DNA of 64,000 nucleotides, taken from assembly GCA_949529985.1 (NCBI GenBank), contig CATIRS010000029.1, positions 1 through 64,000 of the forward strand, read 5' to 3'. The notes below the pieces were generated by a model. That model ran no database searches and was not told the origin of the DNA. It saw only the letters and a program-made list of their open reading frames with translations. Below are positions 42,759-51,266 of this stretch, one piece after another. Each line of letters begins with the position of its first letter. Within the stretch, counting starts at the first letter, position 1. Both the position numbers and the translations under genes were made by a program. The DNA is from Owenweeksia sp. TMED14 (GTDB lineage Bacteria > Bacteroidota > Bacteroidia > Flavobacteriales > Schleiferiaceae).

Positions 42759-44515
42759 ATGATACTTTGATAAGTACAAAGCTCATAGTATCTACCCTTT
42801 GATTTTATTAATTGATCATGGCTACCCTCTTCAGATATTTTTCCGTCTTCAATAACAAGTATTTTATTCGCTTGCTTTATTGTACTCAAACGGTGTGCAA
42901 TTACAAACGTTGTTCTTCCAACCATGAGTTTTGTCAAACTCTTTTGTATCAATGATTCACTTTCCGTATCTAAATTAGATGTTGCTTCATCTAAAATCAA
43001 GATTCTAGGATTTGCTAAAACAGCTCTAGCAATGGCTATTCGTTGCCTCTGTCCGCCAGAAAGCTTAACACCTCTCTCTCCTATCAGGGTGTCAAGCTTA
43101 TCATCAAAACGATCAGTGAACTCATTAACATATGCTGTCGCAACAGCCTCTAATAGCTCTTCTTCACTGGCTGCAGGCCTGGGAAATAAAATATTTTCTC
43201 TTACTGTACCTTCAAATAAAAAATCATCTTGCAGAACAACTCCCAATTGACTCCTGAAAGAATCTAATTTAACTTTCGAAATGTCATTTCCATCAATAGA
43301 AATTACTCCGGAATCAGGATTAATAAAACTTGCAACTAATGAAGCTATTGTTGATTTACCTGAACCGGAAGAACCTACTAAAGCTGTCACTGTTCCTTTC
43401 TCTGCCTTAAAACTGATGTCATGAACTACTTCCTTACCCTCATCGTAAGAAAATGATACATGCTTAAATTCTATATCACCAATAATATTTTGCAATTCAA
43501 TTGTTCTAGATTCATTGTTACTTTCCGATTGTAAATTCATAATCTCTTCTGTTCGGTCTAATCCAGCAAAAGCCTCCGTAAGTTGACTACCGATATTACT
43601 CATTTGTATTATTGGAGCAATCATAAAGCCAAGCAGAAGAGTGAATGACAGAAAGTCGCCGGTAGTTAAAGTTCCATCGATAATCATAGAACCTCCTAAA
43701 CCCATTATTCCCACTGAAGCCAAACCTAAAAGAAAAGAGGATGAACTGGTCATGATTGAAGTTGCAGTTAAACTTTTTTTAACATTCTGAAATAAACGGT
43801 CTACTCCAACTTCAAAGCTTAAGTTCTCTTGAGTTTCAGCGTTAAATCCTTTAATTACCCGAACTCCATTTAAAGTTTCCGTTAATCTACCGGTAACCTC
43901 AGCATTAATTAAACTACGTTTTCTAAAAATAGGTCGAATATAGCCGAAGGCCTTTAAAGCAATAACAGCAAATAATAAAACTGGAGCAAGTACTAACAGA
44001 GTCATTTTCCCACTGATATTTATTAGCAGAAAAAAGGAAATAATTGCAGTGATTGTTCCTCCAAATAATTGCACCAAGCCTGTACCTATAAGATTACGCA
44101 CACCTTCTACATCAGTCATTATTCTTGAGACGAGAGCACCTGATTTATTATTATCGAAATATGAAATAGGCAATGACAGCACTTTCTTTTGAACCTTTGA
44201 TCGTAACCTTGAAATTAAAAATTGAGCCTCAACGCTTAACAATCTCGTGAGTGCAAATGAAGACACAGCCTGAATAAATATTGCCCCAACAACGAGAATA
44301 ACCATTGTTAGGAGAGCGTCAAGGTCCTTGGTGGGAATGATTTCATCTAGTAACTCTTTACTCTTCAAAGGAAGAACCAAACTTGCTAACCTGCTGATAA
44401 TAATAAGAATTAAGCCTACTAAAACAATCCCTCTTCTAGGCCATATAAATTCTTTAAAAGCATTATAAGCCGTTACTCTTGGTCTTTTTGTGTCTCTATT
44501 CTTTTTTTCATTCAT
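42755..44515 (-). CDS. MsbA-type ABC exporter (fused permease-ATPase)
   Basis: A 586-residue half-transporter. Six transmembrane helices fill about 20-310. The nucleotide-binding domain follows: Walker A ALVGSSGSGKSTIASL (about 375), Q-loop LGVVLQDDFLFEG, signature KLSGGQRQRIAIARAVLA, Walker B RILILDEATSNLD, and the switch His in VIAHRLSTI. It forms a homodimer or heterodimer exporting lipid, peptide or drug. The gene runs opposite to the TonB receptor, so co-regulation with it is not implied. Confidence 0.92.
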   Translation of the reverse strand: MNEKKNRDTKRPRVTAYNAFKEFIWPRRGIVLVGLILIIISRLASLVLPLKSKELLDEIIPTKDLDALLTMVILVVGAIFIQAVSSFALTRLLSVEAQFLISRLRSKVQKKVLSLPISYFDNNKSGALVSRIMTDVEGVRNLIGTGLVQLFGGTITAIISFFLLINISGKMTLLVLAPVLLFAVIALKAFGYIRPIFRKRSLINAEVTGRLTETLNGVRVIKGFNAETQENLSFEVGVDRLFQNVKKSLTATSIMTSSSSFLLGLASVGIMGLGGSMIIDGTLTTGDFLSFTLLLGFMIAPIIQMSNIGSQLTEAFAGLDRTEEIMNLQSESNNESRTIELQNIIGDIEFKHVSFSYDEGKEVVHDISFKAEKGTVTALVGSSGSGKSTIASLVASFINPDSGVISIDGNDISKVKLDSFRSQLGVVLQDDFLFEGTVRENILFPRPAASEEELLEAVATAYVNEFTDRFDDKLDTLIGERGVKLSGGQRQRIAIARAVLANPRILILDEATSNLDTESESLIQKSLTKLMVGRTTFVIAHRLSTIKQANKILVIEDGKISEEGSHDQLIKSKGRYYELCTYQSII

Positions 44516-44623
44516 AATTAATAAGGACTAACATTGTTTGGAGCAAAGATGAGATGATTAACCACTTAAAAACGAAAATAAACTCATCAATAAAAAATAT
44601 TTTAATGATAAATATTTCTCCTA

Positions 44624-44644
44624 AATGAATATAGATTATTCATT
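44624..44644. promoter_or_regulatory. 21-bp palindrome upstream of the TPR-SCO pair
   Basis: AATGAATA (44624-44631) and TATTCATT (44637-44644) are exact complements around TAGAT. The TGAAT...ATTCA core is Fur-family-like. It lies 86 nt before the TPR gene in a 214-nt region with no other gene. Confidence 0.5.
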
Positions 44645-44729
44645 ATTACCTGAAAGAAAACTATTCCCTAAGAATCAAAATATACTGAAGGAGACAAAAG
44701 GTTTGTAAATTGGGTTATCTAAAAAAAAA

Positions 44730-46394
44730 ATGATGAATTCAATTCATACCTGCAAGCAAGTTTTTAGAATAATTTTTTTAACTATAATAACTAGTTGCGT
44801 TCAAACACATCAACCTGACCTAAAATCAATTAATCTCCAAAGAGGTGAACTGCTTCTATGTGGTGATGGAGAATTTGGTGATGTTGATTTTTCGTTAACA
44901 TGTGATTACTCGGTAAGAGATGCTTTTGATATTGCTGTTTCACTATTACACTCATTTGAATATGATGATGCTGAGAGAGCTTTTGTTAAAGTCATAGATG
45001 TTGATCCGGACTGTGCAATGGCTTATTGGGGTGTTGCGATGAGCATTTATCATTCACTTTGGAGTGCTCCAGCTTCACAAGAGATGGAAAAAGGATCTTT
45101 AATTTTAGAATTGGCAAAAAAAATTACAAAGACTGAAAAAGAAAAAGATTACATAAATGCAATTGGTGGGTATTTCGAGGATTGGGAAAAAATAGAACAT
45201 AAGACCAGAGCTGTAATCATGGAGAAACGAATGGAGAAACTTTATAAAAAATATAAAGATGACAGCGAAGCAGCTATTTTTTATGCTTTATCACTTAAAT
45301 CAACTTCAGATCCAGGTGATAAAACCCGGCATAATGAGCGGAAAGCTGGGAGGATTTTAGAGTCAATATTTCCTGATAAACCAAACCATCCTGGCATAGC
45401 CCATTATATAATCCATAATTATGATAATCCGGAATTGGCCTCAATGGCGCTGACAACAGCGAGAAGGTATTCTAACATTGCTCCAGCTTCTGCACATGCG
45501 CAGCATATGCCCTCACATATTTTTACCCGCCTTGGCCTTTGGGAGGAATCTATCGTGTCAAATATTCGTTCAGCTGATGCTGCTCAATGTTATGCAGAAG
45601 CAAGTGGAAAAGATGGACACTGGGCTAGTGAAATCCATGCGCTTGACTACCTCCTATATGCCTATTTACAAATAGGAGACAATAAAAAAGCAATTGAAAC
45701 ACATGACTATCTGAAGAATATAAAATCTGTTTGGGGAGGGAATAGTGCTTATCCATTTGCAGCTTATGCGTCTAGATTAGCTTTGGAGAATAAAAATTGG
45801 GAACTAGCCGCTAAAATTGAAATACCAGAAATTATAAAGGAATGGGAAATTTACCCTTGGGAAAAGTCTATAATTCACTTTTCAAAAGGACTTGGTGGTG
45901 CTCAAATAGGAGATTTGCAGCTAGCTAAAAGTGAGCTAATAGAAATTAAAGGACTATATAAACAGCTTCTGGACCAGAAAGAGATTTACAAGGCCAAACA
46001 GGTTTTAATCCAAGTGAAATCACTAGGAGCGTGGTTAGAGTTTGCAAAAGGAAATTACAGTAATGCGAAATTAATGATGCAGGAATCAGCAACCATTGAA
46101 GATGGTACAGAAAAACACCCTATAACTCCTGGAGAAATAATACCTGCTAATGAACTCCTTGGTGATCTTTTAATTGCTATTGGCGAACCAGAAAATGCAC
46201 TTATTGCTTATAAGAAAAGCCTTAAAAGAAGTCCAAATAGATTCAATGGAATCTATGGAGCAGCAAGAGCCTCGGCACTTAATGGAAATCATGAAATGGC
46301 TGCAAATTACTATCGTATATTGCTACAATTTGCTGGTAACTCTAGTCAACGACCAGAAATATTTGAAGCATTATCATACGTCAATAAACTATGA
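44730..46394 (+). CDS. TPR lipoprotein with conserved-looking His motifs
   Basis: A 554-residue secreted lipoprotein (MMNSIHTCKQVFRIIFLTIITSC, lipobox Cys23). The mature part is mostly TPR-type helical repeats (ERAFVKVIDVDPDCAMAYWGVAMSIYHSLW; AALEL-like SKGLGGAQIGDLQLAKSEL; LIAIGEPENALIAYKKSLKRSPN; and NGIYGAARASALNGNHEMAANYY). Histidines cluster at about 220, 225, 229, 256, 259 and 263 (NHPGIAHYIIH and HAQHMPSHIF), with more at 297 and 303. This is a known but uncharacterised TPR family; metal binding by the histidines is my inference. The next gene, a SCO homologue, begins in an ATGA overlap. Confidence 0.75.
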   Translation: MMNSIHTCKQVFRIIFLTIITSCVQTHQPDLKSINLQRGELLLCGDGEFGDVDFSLTCDYSVRDAFDIAVSLLHSFEYDDAERAFVKVIDVDPDCAMAYWGVAMSIYHSLWSAPASQEMEKGSLILELAKKITKTEKEKDYINAIGGYFEDWEKIEHKTRAVIMEKRMEKLYKKYKDDSEAAIFYALSLKSTSDPGDKTRHNERKAGRILESIFPDKPNHPGIAHYIIHNYDNPELASMALTTARRYSNIAPASAHAQHMPSHIFTRLGLWEESIVSNIRSADAAQCYAEASGKDGHWASEIHALDYLLYAYLQIGDNKKAIETHDYLKNIKSVWGGNSAYPFAAYASRLALENKNWELAAKIEIPEIIKEWEIYPWEKSIIHFSKGLGGAQIGDLQLAKSELIEIKGLYKQLLDQKEIYKAKQVLIQVKSLGAWLEFAKGNYSNAKLMMQESATIEDGTEKHPITPGEIIPANELLGDLLIAIGEPENALIAYKKSLKRSPNRFNGIYGAARASALNGNHEMAANYYRILLQFAGNSSQRPEIFEALSYVNKL

Positions 46395-47059
46395 CAATTC
46401 GCAGATATATTTTAGCCATTAATATGAATGTATATGAATCCCATATTCTCTTTTTATTAATGGTTTTAATTTGTTCTATTACTCAATCATGCAAAAGAGA
46501 GTTACCCATATTTAAACCTTCAGACTTCAATGCTCAATTAGTCGATAAATCTGTAATAAGTGGGAAAGAGGAACACCGAGTTAAAGATTTTTCATTAATA
46601 AATCAAAATGGATTCGAAATAACTCAAAAAGACTACGAAGGGAAAATTTATGTTACGGATTTCTTTTTCGCAACCTGTTTAGGGATTTGTCCCATTATGA
46701 CTGGGAATATGGCAAAAATTCAAGAAGAATATATCAATGATAGCGACATCATGTTTTTATCAATCTCAGTTACACCAGAAATTGATAGTATTTCTATTCT
46801 TAAAGATTATGCCAATAGTCAAGGTGTTATTGATTCGAAATGGAATTTAACCACGGGGAACAAAAGACATATTTATAAGTTAGCAAGAGAGAGTTATTTT
46901 GCTGTACTAGAAAAAGGGGATGGAGGTCCGCAGGATTTTATACATACCCCAAATTTTATTTTAATAGACAAAAAAAAACGAATCCGAGGAGTCTATGATG
47001 GAACTAGACAAGATGAAATAGTCCGCCTAATCAGTGACATTAACGTGTTAAAAAAATAA
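46391..47059 (+). CDS. SCO1/SenC-family copper chaperone-like lipoprotein
   Basis: A 222-residue thioredoxin-fold protein of the SCO family, which delivers copper to the CuA site of cytochrome oxidase or acts as a thiol-disulfide enzyme. The copper motif is ATCLGICPIM (CxxxCP) and the distal His is in FIHTPNFILID. The N-terminus is a lipoprotein signal ending ITQSC (Cys34). The ATGA start at 46391 is preferred over the ATG at 46424 because only the longer form has a basic n-region. It is coupled to the TPR lipoprotein. No oxidase gene is nearby. Confidence 0.9.
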   Translation: MTIRRYILAINMNVYESHILFLLMVLICSITQSCKRELPIFKPSDFNAQLVDKSVISGKEEHRVKDFSLINQNGFEITQKDYEGKIYVTDFFFATCLGICPIMTGNMAKIQEEYINDSDIMFLSISVTPEIDSISILKDYANSQGVIDSKWNLTTGNKRHIYKLARESYFAVLEKGDGGPQDFIHTPNFILIDKKKRIRGVYDGTRQDEIVRLISDINVLKK

Positions 47060-49039
47060 TTAAAAATTCAAGAGATCATTAATAGCCTTCTCAAGGCGAT
47101 TGATGGGCAAATAACCTTCTTCTAGCGATGCGGCAAAAGGAATTGGTGTTTCGATACTTGAAACAACAGCTACAGGAGCATCTAAATATTTAAAACATTT
47201 TGATTGAATAATTTGGGATATATCATTACCAATGCCACCACGAAACACATCCTCTTGGACAATGATGCAGCGACCAGTTTTCTTGACGGATTCAGCTATA
47301 GATTCTGAGTCCAGTGGAACTAACGACCTTATGTCAATTATGTCTGCTGATACATGGGTATTATTTGACATCCAGTCTTGCACCCATCGTACGCCGAGTC
47401 CATAAGTCACGATAGTTAATTCTATTCCTTCAGTTAACAATGCAGCCGCGCCAAAAGGAACGGTATAGTAGTTCTCAGGGACCTCACTTTCCTGAGATCT
47501 GTAAAGTGCCTTGTGTTCAAAGAACAGCACTGGATTAGGGTCCTCAAAGGCTTGAAGAAGCATACCTTTTGCATCGTAAGCGTTTGATGGATATATCACC
47601 TTTAATCCTGGAATTCTAGTAAACCAAGATTCTGTACTTTGAGAGTGAAATGGTCCGGCATTAACACCAGCACCAGTAGGCATTCTTAATACCATATCCA
47701 CATTTTGACCCCATCGGTAATTTAGTTTTGCAACTTGATTGCAAATTTGTGTCATAGCCTCAGAGACAAAGTCCGAAAACTGCATTTCAATCATGGTTTT
47801 ATAGCCCATAACTGACAAACCTACACCGGCTCCAACAATTGCTGACTCGCACAGTGGAGTGTTTCTTATTCGATCTTTTCCAAATCGATCTAAAAAAGAA
47901 TCAGTAGCTTTAAAAACACCGCCATACTCAGCTATGTCTTGCCCCATAAAGATCAAGTTATCGTGTCGTATTAGGGCCTGTTCCAAACCAGAATGAATTG
48001 CATCAATAAACCGAATTTTCTTTTGTTCTGCGATTTTATTTGTTTGGGTTGGTTTTGGATAATTTGTATAGTATACGTCGCCTAACTCTGTCTCCAAATT
48101 AAAAACAGGATTTGGTTCTTTTAAAGCTGCTTGAAGGCTTGCTAGGACGTTAGCCTTTATTTCTTGTTCAATCTGGTCAATATCATCTTCTAGGACTATA
48201 TCACTTTTGATTAATTTTTCACGCATTTTCGCAATGGGATCCTTTTCTTTCCAAGAATCTATTAATCCATCTGGATAATATTTAGTACCAGAGGCCTCTT
48301 CATGGCCTCTAACTCTAAATGTCTTACACTCTAATAATATTGGTCTTGGATTCTGTCTAATACTCTCGGTTAATTTACAAGACGCATCCAATGTTTTAAC
48401 AAAATCATTTCCGTCAACAGTATGCGCCTCAATTCCGAAGGACTTACCCTTGACAACAAATGAATCGAAGTTAAATTGCTCATTTGAAGGTGTTGAAAGA
48501 CCCCATTGATTATTTTCAACGACAAAAAGAACGGGCAAACTCCAAACGGAAGCAACGTTCAAAGCCTCATGAAAATCTCCTTCTGAAGCTCCACCGTCTC
48601 CAGTAAAAACAAGAACACATTTTTTTTCACCTGCAAGCTTTCTTGCTAGAGCCAGTCCGTCAGCCACACCTAATTGGGCGCCCAAATGACTTATCATACC
48701 AAATATTTTATGCTCTTTACTCCCAAAGTGAAAAGAACGATCGCGTCCTTTTGTAAATCCAGTCAGCTTTCCCTGAAGCTGAGAAAAAAGCTTTAAAAGG
48801 GGAACATTACGTGTAGTGAAAACACCAAGATTTCTATGCATGGTGCATATCCATTCGTCTTTATGCATCGCCAAAGTCGTGGCTACAGATACTGCTTCCT
48901 GACCGTAACTTGAAAACCACTTAGAAATTATTCCCTGGCGCAGAGCTAAAAGCATTCTATCCTCAACAGCACGAGGCAGATACAAACTTTTATAATAACT
49001 AATCGCTTTTTCTTTGGAAATTCTGGAATAAAAGGCCAT
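47060..49039 (-). CDS. 2-oxoacid dehydrogenase E1, fused alpha-beta subunits (branched-chain type)
   Basis: A 659-residue ThDP enzyme in which the E1 alpha and beta chains are joined. The alpha half (about 1-310) has the ThDP/Mg motif GDGGASEGDFHEALNVASVWSLPVLFVVENNQWG. The beta half (about 340-659) has FMGQDIAEYGGVFKATD, NTPLCESAIVGAGVGLSVMGYKTMIEMQF and a C-terminal transketolase-type domain. Fused branched-chain 2-oxoacid E1 is common in Bacteroidota; pyruvate cannot be excluded. E2 and E3 genes are not in the window. It is divergent from the 2OG oxygenase gene. Confidence 0.93.
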   Translation of the reverse strand: MAFYSRISKEKAISYYKSLYLPRAVEDRMLLALRQGIISKWFSSYGQEAVSVATTLAMHKDEWICTMHRNLGVFTTRNVPLLKLFSQLQGKLTGFTKGRDRSFHFGSKEHKIFGMISHLGAQLGVADGLALARKLAGEKKCVLVFTGDGGASEGDFHEALNVASVWSLPVLFVVENNQWGLSTPSNEQFNFDSFVVKGKSFGIEAHTVDGNDFVKTLDASCKLTESIRQNPRPILLECKTFRVRGHEEASGTKYYPDGLIDSWKEKDPIAKMREKLIKSDIVLEDDIDQIEQEIKANVLASLQAALKEPNPVFNLETELGDVYYTNYPKPTQTNKIAEQKKIRFIDAIHSGLEQALIRHDNLIFMGQDIAEYGGVFKATDSFLDRFGKDRIRNTPLCESAIVGAGVGLSVMGYKTMIEMQFSDFVSEAMTQICNQVAKLNYRWGQNVDMVLRMPTGAGVNAGPFHSQSTESWFTRIPGLKVIYPSNAYDAKGMLLQAFEDPNPVLFFEHKALYRSQESEVPENYYTVPFGAAALLTEGIELTIVTYGLGVRWVQDWMSNNTHVSADIIDIRSLVPLDSESIAESVKKTGRCIIVQEDVFRGGIGNDISQIIQSKCFKYLDAPVAVVSSIETPIPFAASLEEGYLPINRLEKAINDLLNF

Positions 49040-49096
49040 CTTGCTTTGAGTCTAGATAACAAAGGTGGGGTACAATTATCTATGAAACAATGATAT

Positions 49097-49104
49097 TATA
49101 TTTG
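49097..49104 (+). promoter_or_regulatory. -7 element (TATATTTG), probable leaderless start of the 2OG oxygenase gene
   Basis: A perfect TAnnTTTG box ends 4 nt before the ATG at 49109. No clear -33 TTG was seen. Confidence 0.6.
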
Positions 49105-49108
49105 TATT

Positions 49109-50038
49109 ATGAATCTGAAGACTATTAATTTAAAAAAATTCACAGAAAGCACTAAAATTGAGCGTTCTGAGTTTGTTGACGATCTAGGTCAAGCATTTGA
49201 AACGATTGGTTTCGCAGCAATTGAAGGTCATGACTTTACAAGTAATGACCGCGACTTATTGCAAAAAAACATCAAGAGTTTTTTTAATCAATCCCAAATT
49301 GAAAAAATGAAATCGCATGATCCTAATGCTAAAGGACAACGTGGATTCACTTCATTTGGAACAGAGCATGCCAAGGGGGAGGAAACTCCTGATTTAAAAG
49401 AATTCTTTCAGTGGGGTCCCATGGATGCTAAAAAAAGAGGCTTAGATGAAAATATACTTGTTCCGAATCTCCCTGAGATGGATGAAACGGTTTCAAGAGC
49501 GTACAATAAACTAGAAGCAATCGGCCAAGATCTAATGAAAGCTATAGCACTACATCTATGCTTACCAGAGGATTTTTTTATATCATATCTAAATCAAGGT
49601 CATTCAATTTTCAGAGCCATTCATTATCCTGGTCAGACAAACGCAACTCAGAATGGGATAAGGGCGGCCGCACATGAAGACATAAATCTTATTACGCTTC
49701 TCATGGGGGCTTCCGCGGAGGGTCTTGAACTCCTCAGCAAAGAGGGTGTTTGGTTACCCATTCATGTGACTAGTGATGTTTTAGTAATTAACGTTGGTGA
49801 TATGCTTCAGAGATTAACAAATAACGTAATGCGCTCTACTACCCATCGGGTTGTTAACCCAGCTCCGGAAAAACAACATCTGCCAAGATTTTCAATGCCT
49901 TTTTTTGTACACCCTAATGAAAAAATGCCCTTAGATTGCCTTAATATTTGTGTTTCAGATGAAAAACCTAAAGAATACAGTAATATAACGGCAGGCGAAT
50001 ACTTACACCAGAGGCTTGTCGAAATAGGTTTAGCATGA
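49109..50038 (+). CDS. 2-oxoglutarate/Fe(II) oxygenase, isopenicillin-N-synthase-like
   Basis: A 309-residue DSBH oxygenase. Iron ligands are His189 and Asp191 (AHEDINL) and His246 (TTHRVVN); the 2OG-binding Arg260 and Ser262 lie in RFSMPFF. The N-terminal DIOX_N-like region has the [19 protein letters not shown] pattern. Related proteins are widespread in bacteria and mostly uncharacterised. Its stop overlaps the trmD start in an ATGA, linking it to tRNA modification and ribosome synthesis genes; whether it hydroxylates a translation component is speculation. Confidence 0.88.
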   Translation: MNLKTINLKKFTESTKIERSEFVDDLGQAFETIGFAAIEGHDFTSNDRDLLQKNIKSFFNQSQIEKMKSHDPNAKGQRGFTSFGTEHAKGEETPDLKEFFQWGPMDAKKRGLDENILVPNLPEMDETVSRAYNKLEAIGQDLMKAIALHLCLPEDFFISYLNQGHSIFRAIHYPGQTNATQNGIRAAAHEDINLITLLMGASAEGLELLSKEGVWLPIHVTSDVLVINVGDMLQRLTNNVMRSTTHRVVNPAPEKQHLPRFSMPFFVHPNEKMPLDCLNICVSDEKPKEYSNITAGEYLHQRLVEIGLA

Positions 50039-50715
50039 GTTTCAGAATAGACATAATTAGTCTTCTTCCAACACTAATAGAAAGCCCTTTTAATGCAAGT
50101 ATTTTAAAACGGGCTCAACAAAAAGACTTGGTAGAGATCAATATTCATGACCTCAGAGAATATGGTCAGGGTAAACATAAACAAGTTGATGATTATGCGT
50201 TTGGCGGCGGCGCAGGAATGGTAATGCTTGCACAGCCTATTTTCGAATGCATAGAAAAACTAAAAAAAGAAAGAGTTTATGATGCCATTGTTTACACCAC
50301 CCCAGACGGAGCAAGGTTTAATCAAAAAATGGCGAACAAATTATCATTACTTAATAATGTCATCATTCTTTGTGGGCATTATAAAGGTATTGATCAACGT
50401 GTCAGAGAATCATTAATCACTCATGAAATAAGTATTGGTGATTACGTGCTTAGCGGCGGTGAAATTGCTGCTGCTGTAATTTCAGATGCCATAGTACGCT
50501 TGATACCTGGTGTTTTAAATGATGGGTCCAGCGCTTTGACTGATTCATTCCAAGACGACTTGCTCGCGCCACCGATATATACAAGGCCTGCTAATTTTAA
50601 AGGAATGAAGGTTCCTGAAATATTATTAAGTGGAGATTCTAAAAGAATTGATGAATGGCGTAATGAGCAAGCAATAGAAATTACCAGATCGAGAAGACCA
50701 GATCTTTTTTCATAA
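50035..50715 (+). CDS. trmD: tRNA (guanine37-N1)-methyltransferase
   Basis: A 226-residue SPOUT-fold (trefoil knot) methyltransferase that makes m1G37 in tRNAs reading CNN/UGG codons. Characteristic segments are [31 protein letters not shown], and [23 protein letters not shown], with [17 protein letters not shown] [13 protein letters not shown] at the catalytic Asp. It is translated in an ATGA overlap with the 2OG oxygenase; rplS follows after 150 nt with its own promoter. In many bacteria trmD lies with rpsP-rimM. Confidence 0.96.
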   Translation: MSFRIDIISLLPTLIESPFNASILKRAQQKDLVEINIHDLREYGQGKHKQVDDYAFGGGAGMVMLAQPIFECIEKLKKERVYDAIVYTTPDGARFNQKMANKLSLLNNVIILCGHYKGIDQRVRESLITHEISIGDYVLSGGEIAAAVISDAIVRLIPGVLNDGSSALTDSFQDDLLAPPIYTRPANFKGMKVPEILLSGDSKRIDEWRNEQAIEITRSRRPDLFS

Positions 50716-50749
50716 GACATTTTTATGTCAGAATAGTTTCATTTTTTAT

Positions 50750-50757
50750 TACATTTG
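50750..50757 (+). promoter_or_regulatory. -7 element (TACATTTG) of rplS
   Basis: A perfect TAnnTTTG box in the trmD-rplS gap. It implies a separate rplS transcript with a leader of about 105 nt. Confidence 0.6.
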
Positions 50758-50761
50758 CAGC

Positions 50762-50865
50762 TTCGTTAGAGGAACTTTTCCAAAAGCGTTATTTTATGCG
50801 ATACCAACCTCTGGTTAGAGTGATGAATGTTGACTATCGATGAACAAATGAAACATCATTGAAAT
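50762..50865 (+). ncRNA. Possible structured 5' leader of rplS
   Basis: The ~105-nt leader contains alternative pairings: AGAGG near 50770 with CCTCT near 50811, versus the local CTCT-GGTT-AGAG hairpin. Ribosomal-protein leaders often bind their own product. No named motif was matched. Confidence 0.3.
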
Positions 50866-51213
50866 ATGGATCTTTTAAAGTATGTCCAAGATAAATTTGT
50901 TGAGTCAAAAGACTTCCCAAATTTTGGTGCAGGAGACACCGTTACTGTTTACTACAAAATTCGTGAAGGTGAGAAAACTAGAACTCAGTTCTTTAGAGGA
51001 GATGTCTTACAAAGAAGTGGTGCAGGTATAACAGAAACATTCACGATAAGAAAAATGTCTGGTAATGTTGGTGTTGAACGAATTTTCCCTGTGAATATGC
51101 CAAATCTTGAAAAAATAGAGGTAAATAAACATGGTAAGGTACGCCGTGCTAGAATTTTTTACCAACGAGATCGCACAGGTAAGTCTGCAAGAATAAAGGA
51201 ACGCAGGGTTTAG
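50866..51213 (+). CDS. rplS: 50S ribosomal protein L19
   Basis: A 115-residue L19 located at the 30S-50S interface. Family blocks are FGAGDTVTVYYKIREGEKTRTQFFRGDVLQR, TFTIRKMSGNVGVERIFPVNMPNLEKIEV and RRARIFYQRDRTGKSARIKERR. Length is normal. It is followed by an intrinsic terminator and convergent with the OmpA gene. Confidence 0.98.
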   Translation: MDLLKYVQDKFVESKDFPNFGAGDTVTVYYKIREGEKTRTQFFRGDVLQRSGAGITETFTIRKMSGNVGVERIFPVNMPNLEKIEVNKHGKVRRARIFYQRDRTGKSARIKERRV

Positions 51214-51237
51214 AAAATTAAAAGCATAATACAATTA

Positions 51238-51266
51238 AAAACGCCTATTTACTAGGCGTTTTTTTA
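51238..51266. terminator. Bidirectional terminator, rplS / OmpA gene
   Basis: AAAACGCCTA (51238-51247) pairs with TAGGCGTTTT (51253-51262) around TTTAC, followed by TTT. It ends rplS and overlaps the stop of the convergent OmpA gene. Confidence 0.85.
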
